Part shown: one piece after another, positions 38,020 through 47,211 of the stretch
How positions within the stretch are numbered: the stretch's first letter is position 1
Layout: the number at the start of each line of letters is the position of its first letter
Source: Neisseriaceae bacterium TC5R-5
GTDB lineage: Bacteria; Pseudomonadota; Gammaproteobacteria; Burkholderiales; Chromobacteriaceae
Reading direction: 5' to 3'
Length of the DNA stretch: 64,000 nucleotides
Assembly: GCA_020830965.2 (NCBI GenBank)
Contig: JACCFC020000005.1
Coordinates: 1-64,000 of the forward strand
Program-made: the position numbers and the translations under genes
Notes under the pieces: generated by a model
What the model was told of the DNA's origin: nothing
The model's database searches: none
The model's input: only the letters and a program-made list of their open reading frames with translations

Positions 38020-39405
38020 TTAATCTTCTAATAGACGCATTTTGAATTGGCGGCCTTTAATCTTGCAGTTGGACAAGCGCTGTAACGCAGCTTGGGCAAT
38101 AGTACGTTCCAATGCAACAAAGCTGGCCAGCTCAAGAATAGCGATCTTACCAATCTGATTGCCCGTAAAACCTGCCTCACCAGTCAGTGCTCCCAAGATG
38201 TCACCAGGACGCAACTTGTCACGCTTGCCACCGGCAATTTCCAATGTCGCCATAGTAGGCACTAAACGACCACCAGGTGCGGCGCTTAACTCACTCAAAT
38301 TGGCCCAAGTTAACTCTGCTTGCTGATAATTTTCTATTTGAATGAGTCTCTTAGCATCACCTTCTGTTGTCAGAGTGAAAGCTAAACCGTGCTGATTAGC
38401 CCGACCAGTACGACCAATGCGATGGATATGAATTTCTGGGTCATGTGTCACATCGACATTAATAACTAGGTCCAGCTCCTTAATATCCAAACCACGTGCG
38501 GCCACATCGGTAGCAACCAGCACGGTAACGCTTTTATTAGCAAACCTTAGCAAAATTTGATCGCGCTCACGCTGCTCTAAATCACCATATAAAGCCAGCG
38601 CAGCAAAACCACGCGCTTGTAAATCTCGCACCAATTCCTTACAACGCTCTTTGGTATTACAGAAAGCCAATGCAGACGTGGGACGAAGATGCAGCAGAAT
38701 ATGGCTTACCGTTTCCAAGCGAGCCTCTGGTTTTACCTTGTAAAACCATTGCTCTATATGGTCGGCTTTGTGCAGCGCCTCAACTTTGATCTCAAGTGGC
38801 CGTTTTAAAAACTGGGCACTAATCTTGCGAATATCTTCCGGATAGGTAGCAGAGAATAACAGCGTTTGCCGCTGTTTGGGGCAAGCACGAATAATGCCAA
38901 CGATTTCCTCGATAAATCCCATATCTACCATACGATCGGCCTCATCCAACACCAGTGTTTTCACACCGCTCAAATTCAGCGTCTGGCGAAATAAATGATC
39001 CTGCAAACGGCCCGGCGTCCCCACAACGATATGCGCCCCATGCTCCAATGACCCGATTTGTGGCCCCATAGGGGTACCACCGGTCAAAGTCAGTACCTTG
39101 ATATTGTCGATGCTACGTGCCAGTCGACGAATTTCTTGTGCTACCTGATCGGCTAACTCACGCGTAGGGCACAACACCAAAGCCTGTACACCAAACCAAC
39201 GGGGATTCAGCGCAGACAAAATACCCAAACCAAACGCAGCCGTTTTACCACTACCTGTTTTGGCTTGGGCAATTAAATCATGGCCTTGCAAAATAGCGGG
39301 CAAGCTTTCAGCCTGAATGGCTGTCATATGCTCGTAACCCAAGCTTTCCAGATTGGTCAGCAAGGTCTCAGCAAGGGGTAATATTGAAAAAGCAGTTTTT
39401 TTCAC
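38020..39405 (-). CDS. dbpA: ATP-dependent RNA helicase DbpA
   Basis: A 461-residue DEAD-box helicase: Q motif GYEHMTAIQAESLPAILQG, Walker A AQAKTGSGKTAAFG, PTRELADQVA, TPGRLQDH, VLDEADRMVDMGF, SAT, and the C-terminal RecA motifs ATDVAARGLDI and HRIGRTGRA. The final 75 residues (DKLRPGDILGALTGEAGFTG and IGKIAILELASFVAL) are the DbpA RNA-binding domain. That domain recognises helix 92 of 23S rRNA, so the role is late assembly of the 50S subunit. Monocistronic. Confidence 0.96.
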   Translation of the reverse strand: MKKTAFSILPLAETLLTNLESLGYEHMTAIQAESLPAILQGHDLIAQAKTGSGKTAAFGLGILSALNPRWFGVQALVLCPTRELADQVAQEIRRLARSIDNIKVLTLTGGTPMGPQIGSLEHGAHIVVGTPGRLQDHLFRQTLNLSGVKTLVLDEADRMVDMGFIEEIVGIIRACPKQRQTLLFSATYPEDIRKISAQFLKRPLEIKVEALHKADHIEQWFYKVKPEARLETVSHILLHLRPTSALAFCNTKERCKELVRDLQARGFAALALYGDLEQRERDQILLRFANKSVTVLVATDVAARGLDIKELDLVINVDVTHDPEIHIHRIGRTGRANQHGLAFTLTTEGDAKRLIQIENYQQAELTWANLSELSAAPGGRLVPTMATLEIAGGKRDKLRPGDILGALTGEAGFTGNQIGKIAILELASFVALERTIAQAALQRLSNCKIKGRQFKMRLLED

Positions 39406-39473
39406 AATAACTTAGCACGCTAGGGTTAAGGCTGGCGAGTGTAACAGGCCAACCCAGTGTCTGCCATGCCAGC

Positions 39474-40223
39474 TTAGGGCGCAGCAGCTTGCACCGCCTG
39501 CCCTGCAGCACTAACTGGCAGGAATTGTAGAAAAGGACCCGCCACTAAGGACTGCCCAAAATCAATCATGCTACGACGATATTTTTCGCTATTTAATTCT
39601 GCCAACAAATCTAAGCGGGCAATCATTTTGCCAAACTCTCGCTCAAACGATAGGTTACGAGCTTGTGCACTGATTTCATTGGAAAGCAACAAAGGTTCGC
39701 CTTGACTATTTTTACGCTGACCCAGCATCCAGGCAGTGACTTCCAAATTGTGAGACGCATTGGAAATCTGTTGTGCATCCAAACCATGAATTAGATAAAG
39801 CTCGGTGCGGCCACCATAGGCCTCCACCAACATAGAACCCAAACCATAAATCAGTGTGCCTGCTCGATCCCCCTGAAACCCAGGATCTAATGATAGATTA
39901 ATAGCCGCAATACCACGCTGCTGGGGCAAGTTGGGTAGAGACTCATTATTACGGATAGCTATCATGACAATCTGCATGGCTACTTGGTAATTAGCTGCTC
40001 CAGTTTTTTGCCATTGCTTGGGATTGCGTTTGTAGAGCTTTTCCAACAAGCTTTCCAAACTATGCAGATTGTCGCGCATTGCAAGATTAGCCACGCGATT
40101 AGGGCCACTCTGCCCCAACTCGCTACCTTGAAAATCATCAGCTGCAACAGGCTTTTTTACTGGGGCAGACGAACAAGCACTAATGAGTAACAGCACACAT
40201 AACAAGCCTAACTTATACAACAT
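39474..40223 (-). CDS. Uncharacterised outer-membrane or periplasmic lipoprotein
   Basis: A 249-residue lipoprotein: signal of about 17 residues (MLYKLGLLCVLLLI) and lipobox LISACSS. The mature part is helical, with NRVANLAMRDNLHSLESLLE, KRNPKQWQK and YLIHGLDAQQISNASHNLEV. This resembles a conserved proteobacterial lipoprotein of unknown function, and I cannot name an activity. The longer frame starts 12 codons upstream, but AAAGGTAG before the ATG at 40223 and the signal peptide decide the start. It lies 22 bp downstream of the DUF1415 gene and is probably in the same transcript. Confidence 0.8.
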   Translation of the reverse strand: MLYKLGLLCVLLLISACSSAPVKKPVAADDFQGSELGQSGPNRVANLAMRDNLHSLESLLEKLYKRNPKQWQKTGAANYQVAMQIVMIAIRNNESLPNLPQQRGIAAINLSLDPGFQGDRAGTLIYGLGSMLVEAYGGRTELYLIHGLDAQQISNASHNLEVTAWMLGQRKNSQGEPLLLSNEISAQARNLSFEREFGKMIARLDLLAELNSEKYRRSMIDFGQSLVAGPFLQFLPVSAAGQAVQAAAP

Positions 40224-40245
40224 AGAGCTACCTTTATTATCGAGA

Positions 40246-40791
40246 TCAAGGTTGATCACTCAATAACGCTTTCCAACCCGCCAAGCCCAACTGTGTAACA
40301 GTTTCAATATTTTTTTGATAAATTTGTTCAGTGTCAGGAAACGTTGCCACAGCACGGTCAATACTGGCTTCACGCAAGAGGTGTAAGGTAGGGTATGGGG
40401 AGCGGTTAGTAAAGTTCTCCATATCATTGACAGCAGTACCTTCAAACTGAAACCGGGGGTGAAAGCTCGCCACTTGCAACTCCCCTGTGAGCTGCCGGTC
40501 TTCAATAATCACTTCGGCAATCGCCAGAAAATCATTAAAGTCCAGAAACCGTTGCAACACTTTTGGATGAATTAATAATGTCGTTTCTACTTTTTCTGGA
40601 TCACTACTAATTAATAACTCTAGCTCTTCAATGTAATCAATAGCCAATTGCTCCACGGTAATCGCTTCACTTACCCTGAAACGCACTTGGTTCTTGATGT
40701 ACACCGCCTTGGCAAACGGACAAAGATTAAGACCAATAACAGCCTTCTCCAGCCACAGGCGAGTATCCGCAACAACTTGATCTGAAGTCAT
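40246..40791 (-). CDS. DUF1415 family protein
   Basis: A 181-residue soluble protein beginning with a TRLWLEKAVIGLNLCPFAKA block. That block, and the later LQVASFHPRFQFEGT and NRSPYPTLHLLREASIDRA, are the conserved core of DUF1415. The invariant CPFAK cysteine and the HP and RSPYP motifs suggest an active or metal-binding site, but no activity has been assigned. It is found in many beta- and gammaproteobacteria as a single copy. Upstream of the lipoprotein gene on the same strand, separated from cspA by a bidirectional terminator. Confidence 0.9.
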   Translation of the reverse strand: MTSDQVVADTRLWLEKAVIGLNLCPFAKAVYIKNQVRFRVSEAITVEQLAIDYIEELELLISSDPEKVETTLLIHPKVLQRFLDFNDFLAIAEVIIEDRQLTGELQVASFHPRFQFEGTAVNDMENFTNRSPYPTLHLLREASIDRAVATFPDTEQIYQKNIETVTQLGLAGWKALLSDQP

Positions 40792-40837
40792 GATTCACAA
40801 ACTTTCTGAAAGTTTCCTAAGCTATTTTCACAATGCA

Positions 40838-40866
40838 AAAAACCCGGAACAAATCCGGGTTTTTGT
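40838..40866 (-). terminator. Rho-independent terminator of the cold-shock gene (bidirectional)
   Basis: AACCCGGA (40841-40848) pairs with TCCGGGTT (40854-40861). On the minus strand TTTTTTGC follows, and on the plus strand TTTTG. It ends the cold-shock transcript 25 bp after its stop. Confidence 0.9.
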
Positions 40867-40890
40867 CAGTCACTAAATCTGATAACAGAA

Positions 40891-41094
40891 TTAGATAGGC
40901 TGGATATTAGAGGCTTGCTTGCCTTTAGGGCCATCAACAATGTCAAAACTCACGCGCTGATTTTCGGCAAGCGACCGAAAGCCTTTAGCATTGATCTGAG
41001 AAAAGTGAGCAAATACATCATCGCCGCCTTCATCAGGGGTAATAAAACCAAAGCCTTTGGAATCATTGAACCACTTAACAGTACCAGTTGCCAT
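40891..41094 (-). CDS. cspA: Cold-shock domain protein (CspA family)
   Basis: A 67-residue OB-fold protein: [20 protein letters not shown] contains the RNP1 motif KGFGFI, and [10 protein letters not shown] contains RNP2. It should bind single-stranded RNA and DNA as an RNA chaperone. No C-terminal DUF1294 extension is present. GAGG stands ten bases before the ATG. About 300 bp of AT-rich sequence upstream leaves room for the long 5' leader typical of cold-inducible csp mRNAs, but induction cannot be read from the sequence. Confidence 0.96.
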   Translation of the reverse strand: MATGTVKWFNDSKGFGFITPDEGGDDVFAHFSQINAKGFRSLAENQRVSFDIVDGPKGKQASNIQPI

Positions 41095-41404
41095 TTTGTC
41101 AAATCCTCAAAACGAGCAGTTAATCAAAAATGCACGAAGTTCAAGGGTAATGGCGACTGAGGTACGGACATTAGAATCCTGCTTACGACAACTACACATC
41201 TACATCTTGAGCATCCTGCAGCCGGGATTATCCGGCTATTCTAGTAAAATAACAAGCAATTTTGTGTAAATTTTAGAACAGCTTTGAGACCATTACGGGG
41301 CCGGACAGAACAAGGGATATTTCCACCACCTTATCAGAAATTTCTGAAGACAATTTAGGAATTTACTGATTTCTATACCCTATGTGACTTGCTATTGTTA
41401 GTAA
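41095..41404. other. Upstream region of the cold-shock gene
   Basis: No gene is seen. This AT-rich stretch is expected to contain the promoter and 5' leader of cspA on the minus strand. No individual element can be pinned down with confidence. Confidence 0.35.
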
Positions 41405-41555
41405 AACATCAGATGTCTCTTATATAACCAGTGAATTTTATGCGGTGTCACTTGAAAATATAAAAATTGTTTTAGCTGACATCGTTAATGTGTTCAGCAG
41501 ATGCTGAACAAGTCTCAGAATCCCCGTTTGGGCCGCATAAAGCGGCCTTTTTTTT
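41405..41555 (+). ncRNA. Candidate small RNA ending in a strong terminator
   Basis: A plus-strand intrinsic terminator (41531-41555) ends a stretch with no plus-strand gene upstream. Just before it is a perfect hairpin, TGTTCAGC-AGAT-GCTGAACA (41491-41510), then about 20 unpaired bases. Hairpin, single-stranded linker and U8-tailed terminator are the shape of a trans-acting sRNA. The 5' end is not fixed; TATATA at 41421 could be its -10 box. It could alternatively be the 3' end of an antisense transcript to the cspA leader. Confidence 0.35.
41531..41555 (+). terminator. Strong rho-independent terminator without an upstream gene
   Basis: GGCCGC (41531-41536) and GCGGCC (41542-41547) form the stem, loop ATAAA, followed by eight T. 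It works only on the plus strand. No annotated plus-strand gene precedes it. Confidence 0.9.
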
Positions 41556-41626
41556 GTCCTGATGTTTAAACAAGCAGGCTAGTGACCATACCCTTATCAT
41601 GCCCGCCTTCAACCATACCAAGAAAA

Positions 41627-42001
41627 CTAATCAAACAAGATAAGCCCATAGGCTTTCCAGTCAGTAGTATCGCTATCTCGCTTCAAGTGATAGCCATTGC
41701 GATACAACCAGGGCACTTGACCATCTCTATATACCGTCCACTCCACAATTACAGTGGCTGCATTCAAACCCAAGGGTAGGACTTGAATCAAGCGATGCGA
41801 AGCACTGCTGAAGCCTTGTGAACGATACCAGCCAAACAAAGCCTCAAACAATGTACCCGACAAATCATCCAGACTATCCCAACTACTCAGCTCACCATCC
41901 ATCATCGTCATAAACGGTGTGGTTAAAAAATGAGTCAAACCATTCACATTAAGAGCAGAAAACTGGGCTGCGTACTCATCCAAAAATTTTTCAATACTCA
42001 T
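41627..42001 (-). CDS. NTF2/SnoaL-like small protein
   Basis: A 124-residue protein starting MSIEKFLDEYAAQFSALNVN. The pattern (N-terminal helices with FLDEYAAQFSALNVNGLTHF, then alternating strands ending in a WLYRNGYHLKRDSDTTDWKA segment) looks like the cone-shaped NTF2-like fold used by many small enzymes and binding proteins. No catalytic residues can be assigned. The open frame could begin six codons earlier at a GTG, but the ATG at 42001 is preferred. Divergent from hrpA. Confidence 0.6.
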   Translation of the reverse strand: MSIEKFLDEYAAQFSALNVNGLTHFLTTPFMTMMDGELSSWDSLDDLSGTLFEALFGWYRSQGFSSASHRLIQVLPLGLNAATVIVEWTVYRDGQVPWLYRNGYHLKRDSDTTDWKAYGLILFD

Positions 42002-42137
42002 GATTAGCCGCTCTTTCACTTAAAGATATATTTTAGGATAAGGTACAAATTCATTAGCACATGTTCTAACTACATTATTAGCGATATTTGACACACACAA
42101 AGCATCAAGCAAGAAAACGTCCGTGCTGGTGCTCTGT

Positions 42138-42143
42138 TATAAT
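42138..42143 (+). promoter_or_regulatory. Consensus -10 box of hrpA
   Basis: A perfect TATAAT, preceded by TG at one base (CTGTTATAAT), lies 38 bp before the hrpA start codon. No good -35 is seen 17 bp upstream, so this could be an extended -10-type promoter. Confidence 0.4.
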
Positions 42144-42180
42144 TCCGCTATTCCGGTAAGACTATCCCTCCCCTACTCTG

Positions 42181-45100
42181 ATGACCCCAGCCCTGCACCT
42201 CAGCCAACTCAAAACGCAATTATCCTCCTGCTTATTACGTGACCGTCGCCCACTCCGACGCAAACTACATGAAGCGGACGAGCGCCTGAATAAACAACAA
42301 CCAGCCGATAAACAGCTAGCGGATATTGACGCTCAGATACAGCGCTCAATCACCCGTGTTAATGCCCGCCGTGAACACTTACCACAAGCACAGTTTGACC
42401 TCACCCTACCAGTCAATCAGAAACTGGAGGAGATCAAAGCAGCTATCAGTCAGCACCAAGTGGTCATCATCTGTGGCGAAACCGGCTCGGGCAAAACGAC
42501 GCAACTGCCCAAAATCTGCCTAGAACTTGGCCGGGGCGTATTCGGTCTGATTGGTCACACCCAACCACGCCGACTGGCAGCACGCTCGGTAGCCAATCGC
42601 ATCGCACACGAGCTGCAATCACCACTAGGCGAGCATGTCGGCTTTAAAATTCGCTTCACCGACAAATTATCGGAACAATCTGTTATCAAACTGATGACGG
42701 ATGGAATCATGCTGGCAGAAACGCAGAATGACCGCTACCTTGACACTTACGACACCATCATTATCGACGAAGCACACGAACGTAGCTTGAATATTGATTT
42801 CCTACTTGGCTATTTAAAACAGTTACTACCGCGCCGTCCTGATCTGAAAATCATTATTACCTCGGCCACCATTGACGCCGACCGCTTTGCTCGTCACTTC
42901 AATGGCGCACCCGTGCTGGAAGTATCCGGCCGCACTTTTCCGGTGGAAGTACGCTACCGGCCACTACAGCAACGCGATGAAGATGAGCGGGAAGTGGAAA
43001 TGGAGGATGCCATTGTCGATGCTGCCGATGAGCTTGCCCGCCAAGGCGCCGGGGATATTCTGGTCTTCCTGCCCGGTGAGCGCGAAATCCGCGAGACCGC
43101 AGAAAAACTGCGCAAATCTGGCTTACGCACTTATGAAATTTTGCCGCTGTTTGCCCGCCTCTCCAATGAAGATCAGCAACGCATTTTCAAGCCTTCCGGT
43201 GGCCGCCGTATCGTGCTAGCCACCAATGTGGCCGAAACCTCGCTGACCGTACCGGGCATTAAATATGTGATCGACACCGGTCTGGCACGTCTCAAGCGCT
43301 ATAGTCCGCGCGCTAAAGTAGAGCAATTACAAATTGAGAAAATCTCGCAAGCTGCCGCACGTCAGCGTGCCGGACGCTGTGGCCGTGTAGAAGCCGGTAT
43401 CTGCATTCGTTTATACGCTGAGGAGGACTTCCAGCAACGCCCGGCCTTTACCGACCCGGAAATTACCCGCTCTAATCTGGCGGCAGTGATTCTGCGCATG
43501 GCCGCACTGAGACTGGGCAAGGTAGATGTCTTCCCCTTTATCGAGGCACCTAGCAGCCGCCTAATTGCCGATGGCTATCAGGTACTAACCGAACTGGGTG
43601 CGGTGAATGAACAGGGCGAGCTCACTTCTGTCGGCAAAGAACTGGCCCGCATTCCGGTCGATCCTAAAGTTGGTCGCTTACTCCTGGCTGGCCGTGAGTT
43701 CGGCTGTGTACGCGAAGTGCTGATCATTGCCGCCGCCCTCAGCATGCAAGACCCACGAGAACGCCCTTTTGAGGCACGCGAGGCAGCAGAGCGGGCACAA
43801 GCAAGGTTTAATGACGAAAAATCCGACTTTCTTTCTTTCCTCTACTTATGGGATTTTTTCAGCGAAGCACTCAAACACAAAAAATCTAATCGCTTGCTGA
43901 TTCAAAGTTGTCACGAACATTTTCTATCCTATCTGCGGCTGCGCGAATGGCGCGAGCTGCATGGCCAGCTTACCGAAATTGCCGCAGAAATGGGCTTGAT
44001 CAAACGTGAGCAGGCTTATGCCGAGGCTGCCACCACACCAGCCGCCATGGCAGAAAAGAAGCGCCAGCAACTGGATGCGGTCGCTTATGAAAAGCTACAC
44101 AAAGCGCTACTCACCGGCCTGATTGGCAATATCGGCATGAAAAACCTGGAAAGCGATGATTATCTGGGTGCGCGTGGCGCAAGCTTTCACGTCTTCCCTG
44201 GTTCCGGCTTGAAAAAAACCAAGCCGAAATGGCTAGTAGCGGCAGAACTGGTAGAAACTACTCGCCTTTATGCCCGCTGTGTCGCCAAAATTGAGCCCGA
44301 GTGGGTGGAAAAACTGGCGGCACATTTGGTCAAGTACCATTATTTTGAACCACACTGGGATAAAAAACGGGGCGAGGTGGTCGCCAGCGAACGTGTCACG
44401 CTGTATGGCCTGACGCTGATCCCGCGTCGTCCAGTCAGCTATGGCCGCATCGCGCCGGAAGAAGCGCGTGAATTATTCATTCGCGGCGCGCTGGTCGCGA
44501 TGGACTATACCAGCCAGGCACCATTTTTCCAGCGCAATCAGCAACTGATACGGGAAGTAGAGCAACTGGAACACAAGGCACGCCGCCAAGATGTGTTGGT
44601 AGATGAAGAAGCGCTCTATGCTTTTTATAACGAACGCCTCCCGGCCGACATTGTCGATGCCGCCAGTTTTGAAGCCTGGCGACAACAGATAGAACAAGCA
44701 CAACCCAAGTTACTGCACCTTACCCGTGAAGAGTTGATGCGTCACGCCGCACAGCATGTTACCGAAAACCAGTTTCCTGAATGGCTGGAAACGGAAGACG
44801 GCAAACTGAGGCTACGCTACCGCTTCGAACCACGCCATCCCTTAGATGGTGTCACCATTGATGTACCACTAGCCATTCTCAATCGCTTGCAAGCTGCCCC
44901 ATTTGAGTGGCTAGTACCGGGCATGATTCGGGAAAAATTGCAGCAACTGATCAAGGGACTGCCTAAACAGATACGCCGCAACTGCGTGCCGGTGCCCGAC
45001 TTCATCACCCGCTTTCTAAGCAGTCAACCGGATCAGCAACAGCCGCTCGCCCCACAACTGGCGCAGTTTATTCTACGTGCCAGTGGGGGGGTTAAAGTAG

Positions 45101-46116
45101 ACCGCAGCGAGTTTGAACAACAAGTGCTGGCAGAACACATGCTGTTCAACTTCAGGGTAATTGACGATGGCAAACAGGAAATCGGCCTGGGCCGCGACCT
45201 GCTCGCGCTGCAAAAACAGTTTGGCCAAGCCGCCCAGCTTACCTTCCGCGACAGCAGTGCCGAGTTTGAACGTGACAACATCACCAGTTGGGACTTTGGC
45301 GAGCTACCCGCCAGTATTCAATTTGCACGTGGCTGCCAGCAACTCACTGGCTATCCGGCACTGACGCCAGAAGAAGAACGTATTGCCATTCGTCTGTTTG
45401 ACACCGAACAGCAAGCGGAACGCGCCCACCGCCAGGGCGTGATTCGTCTGTTGCAAGGTCAGCTCAAAGAACAGATGAAGCAATTAAACAAAGGCTTGCC
45501 CGGCTTTACGCAAATCGCCCTGCAATTACGCGCCGTCGCCAATAGCGAACAACTGCTGGCGGATGCCATTGCCTGTATCTGCGATCGTGCTTTTATTGGA
45601 GAAGATCCGCTGCCACGCACCGAAAAGGCTTTTAATGAGCAAAAAGCCCGCGCACGTACCCGACTACCAGCAGTGATTCAAGCCGTAAGCCAATATTTGG
45701 GCCAGATTGTCACTGAATATGGGCCACTCAGCACTAGGCTAGCCAAGCATCGACTAAGCTACGAACTGCAGCAACAACTGGCTAAACTGATTTATCCCGG
45801 CTTTCTTAGCGCTACCCCCTGGGCGCAACTCCCCCACCTCACCCGCTATCTGCGCGCCATGGGTTTGCGCATGGATAAACAAACTGCCAACCCGCAACGC
45901 GATGGTCAGCGCGGCGCAGAAATTCGCGATTTATGGCAGATGTGGGAGGCCCGCGTCAGTATGGAAGAAGCTGCAGCAGGTGCCTCACCGGCATTACAGA
46001 ACTTCCGCTGGCAAATCGAGGAGTTGCGCGTCAGTTTATTTGCACAAGAGTTGAAAACGCCTTATCCGGTTTCGGTTAAGCGTTTACAGAAAGTGTGGAG
46101 CGAGTTGCCAAAGTAA
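42181..46116 (+). CDS. hrpA: ATP-dependent RNA helicase HrpA
   Basis: A 1311-residue DEAH-box helicase, about the E. coli HrpA length. RecA domain 1 has Walker A ICGETGSGKTTQLP (about 97-110), TQPRRLAARSVA, IIIDEAHERSLN (about 195-206) and ITSATID. RecA domain 2 has LVFLPGEREIRE, ATNVAETSLTVPGI and QRAGRCGRVEAG. Then come the winged-helix, HA2 and OB regions, and a long HrpA-specific C-terminal half (DUF3418). HrpA has been linked to resolving stalled or colliding ribosomes and to mRNA processing. Monocistronic, with TATAAT upstream. Confidence 0.97.
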   Translation: MTPALHLSQLKTQLSSCLLRDRRPLRRKLHEADERLNKQQPADKQLADIDAQIQRSITRVNARREHLPQAQFDLTLPVNQKLEEIKAAISQHQVVIICGETGSGKTTQLPKICLELGRGVFGLIGHTQPRRLAARSVANRIAHELQSPLGEHVGFKIRFTDKLSEQSVIKLMTDGIMLAETQNDRYLDTYDTIIIDEAHERSLNIDFLLGYLKQLLPRRPDLKIIITSATIDADRFARHFNGAPVLEVSGRTFPVEVRYRPLQQRDEDEREVEMEDAIVDAADELARQGAGDILVFLPGEREIRETAEKLRKSGLRTYEILPLFARLSNEDQQRIFKPSGGRRIVLATNVAETSLTVPGIKYVIDTGLARLKRYSPRAKVEQLQIEKISQAAARQRAGRCGRVEAGICIRLYAEEDFQQRPAFTDPEITRSNLAAVILRMAALRLGKVDVFPFIEAPSSRLIADGYQVLTELGAVNEQGELTSVGKELARIPVDPKVGRLLLAGREFGCVREVLIIAAALSMQDPRERPFEAREAAERAQARFNDEKSDFLSFLYLWDFFSEALKHKKSNRLLIQSCHEHFLSYLRLREWRELHGQLTEIAAEMGLIKREQAYAEAATTPAAMAEKKRQQLDAVAYEKLHKALLTGLIGNIGMKNLESDDYLGARGASFHVFPGSGLKKTKPKWLVAAELVETTRLYARCVAKIEPEWVEKLAAHLVKYHYFEPHWDKKRGEVVASERVTLYGLTLIPRRPVSYGRIAPEEARELFIRGALVAMDYTSQAPFFQRNQQLIREVEQLEHKARRQDVLVDEEALYAFYNERLPADIVDAASFEAWRQQIEQAQPKLLHLTREELMRHAAQHVTENQFPEWLETEDGKLRLRYRFEPRHPLDGVTIDVPLAILNRLQAAPFEWLVPGMIREKLQQLIKGLPKQIRRNCVPVPDFITRFLSSQPDQQQPLAPQLAQFILRASGGVKVDRSEFEQQVLAEHMLFNFRVIDDGKQEIGLGRDLLALQKQFGQAAQLTFRDSSAEFERDNITSWDFGELPASIQFARGCQQLTGYPALTPEEERIAIRLFDTEQQAERAHRQGVIRLLQGQLKEQMKQLNKGLPGFTQIALQLRAVANSEQLLADAIACICDRAFIGEDPLPRTEKAFNEQKARARTRLPAVIQAVSQYLGQIVTEYGPLSTRLAKHRLSYELQQQLAKLIYPGFLSATPWAQLPHLTRYLRAMGLRMDKQTANPQRDGQRGAEIRDLWQMWEARVSMEEAAAGASPALQNFRWQIEELRVSLFAQELKTPYPVSVKRLQKVWSELPK

Positions 46117-46203
46117 AGGGCATTTTCATTCAGCGGCCATCAAGCAATATACCGTCATTATTAATACCACTATTTAGCCATTAGCCAATAGGACATCAAT
46201 ACC

Positions 46204-47007
46204 ATGACTGATTTTTCCACTTTGCTGCAACAGGGCAATGCTTGGTTGTTCATCCCTAGTGCCATCTTGCTAGGTGCCTTGCATGGTTTGGAACCAGGTC
46301 ACTCGAAGACCATGATGGCGGCCTTTATCGTAGCGGTACGCGGCACGGTAGCCCAAGCAGTGTTACTGGGCTTAGCCGCCACGGTGTCACACACGATCAT
46401 AGTCTGGCTTATTGCAATGGCGGGGCTGTACTTCGGTCAAACCTGGAGCATCACGGCTAATGAACCTTATTTGCAGCTGGCTTCCGCTGCACTCATCATG
46501 ATGGTGGCGGTCTGGATGATATGGCGAACCTGGCGCGATCGACAGCCGGCAACTCACCACCACGACCACGACCACGATATACATCACACCCACCACCGCC
46601 ACCATGATCTGGATATTGTCGCCAACGATCACCAGGATGCCCACGAACGCGCCCACGCCAATGATATCCGTCGCCGCTTTGCCAATCGAGAGGTCAGTAC
46701 CGGTCAAATTGTCTTATTCGGTCTCTCTGGCGGGCTCATTCCCTGCCCTGCTTCCATCACCGTGTTACTCCTTTGTCTGCAACTACAAAAAGTTGCCTTA
46801 GGCGCTACCCTAGTGCTGAGCTTTAGTGTGGGGCTAGCATTGACTATGGTGACTTCCGGCGTACTGGCTGCACTCAGTATCAAGCACCTGTCAAAACGCT
46901 GGAGCGGCTTCGGCGAATTTGCACGCAAAGCACCCTATGTTTCCGGTGTGCTCATTGCCATGGTTGCTTGCTATATCGCTTATACCGGCTGGATAGCCCT
47001 CCCTTAG
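46204..47007 (+). CDS. rcnA: RcnA-type nickel/cobalt efflux permease
   Basis: A 267-residue membrane protein with about six helices. It carries the NiCoT-family motif GALHGLEPGHSKTMMAAFIV near residue 23, and later GLSGGLIPCPASITVLLLCL and SFSVGLALTMVTSGVLAALS. Between helices 3 and 4 (about 117-145) lies a His/Asp-rich loop with some fifteen histidines, which binds metal. Together these point to RcnA, which exports Ni and Co. No rcnR-like regulator gene is adjacent. Monocistronic or loosely followed by the SDR operon after 204 bp. Confidence 0.93.
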   Translation: MTDFSTLLQQGNAWLFIPSAILLGALHGLEPGHSKTMMAAFIVAVRGTVAQAVLLGLAATVSHTIIVWLIAMAGLYFGQTWSITANEPYLQLASAALIMMVAVWMIWRTWRDRQPATHHHDHDHDIHHTHHRHHDLDIVANDHQDAHERAHANDIRRRFANREVSTGQIVLFGLSGGLIPCPASITVLLLCLQLQKVALGATLVLSFSVGLALTMVTSGVLAALSIKHLSKRWSGFGEFARKAPYVSGVLIAMVACYIAYTGWIALP

Positions 47008-47025
47008 GTAGCAAAAATGATTTAC

Positions 47026-47054
47026 TTGACAAATTGTCTCGGCTTGCACAGAAT
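47026..47054 (+). promoter_or_regulatory. Candidate promoter of the SDR-oxidase-cupin operon
   Basis: A consensus -35 TTGACA (47026-47031) is followed after 17 bp by CAGAAT (47049-47054). Downstream, a 19-bp dyad AACTAC-N7-GTAGTT (47162-47180) could be an operator. The leader to the first gene is about 150 bp. Confidence 0.45.
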
Positions 47055-47211
47055 GCCTACCTATTGGTTGGTTAATTTAAAATAAAATTTCCCTGCCTGA
47101 GCATACAATTCATTTATTTTGCTGATTTATTTAGATAATCAATCAGATAATCCACACAGCAAACTACTTAGTTGGTAGTTTTAAATTTCATTTACTTAGC
47201 GAGCATGAAGC

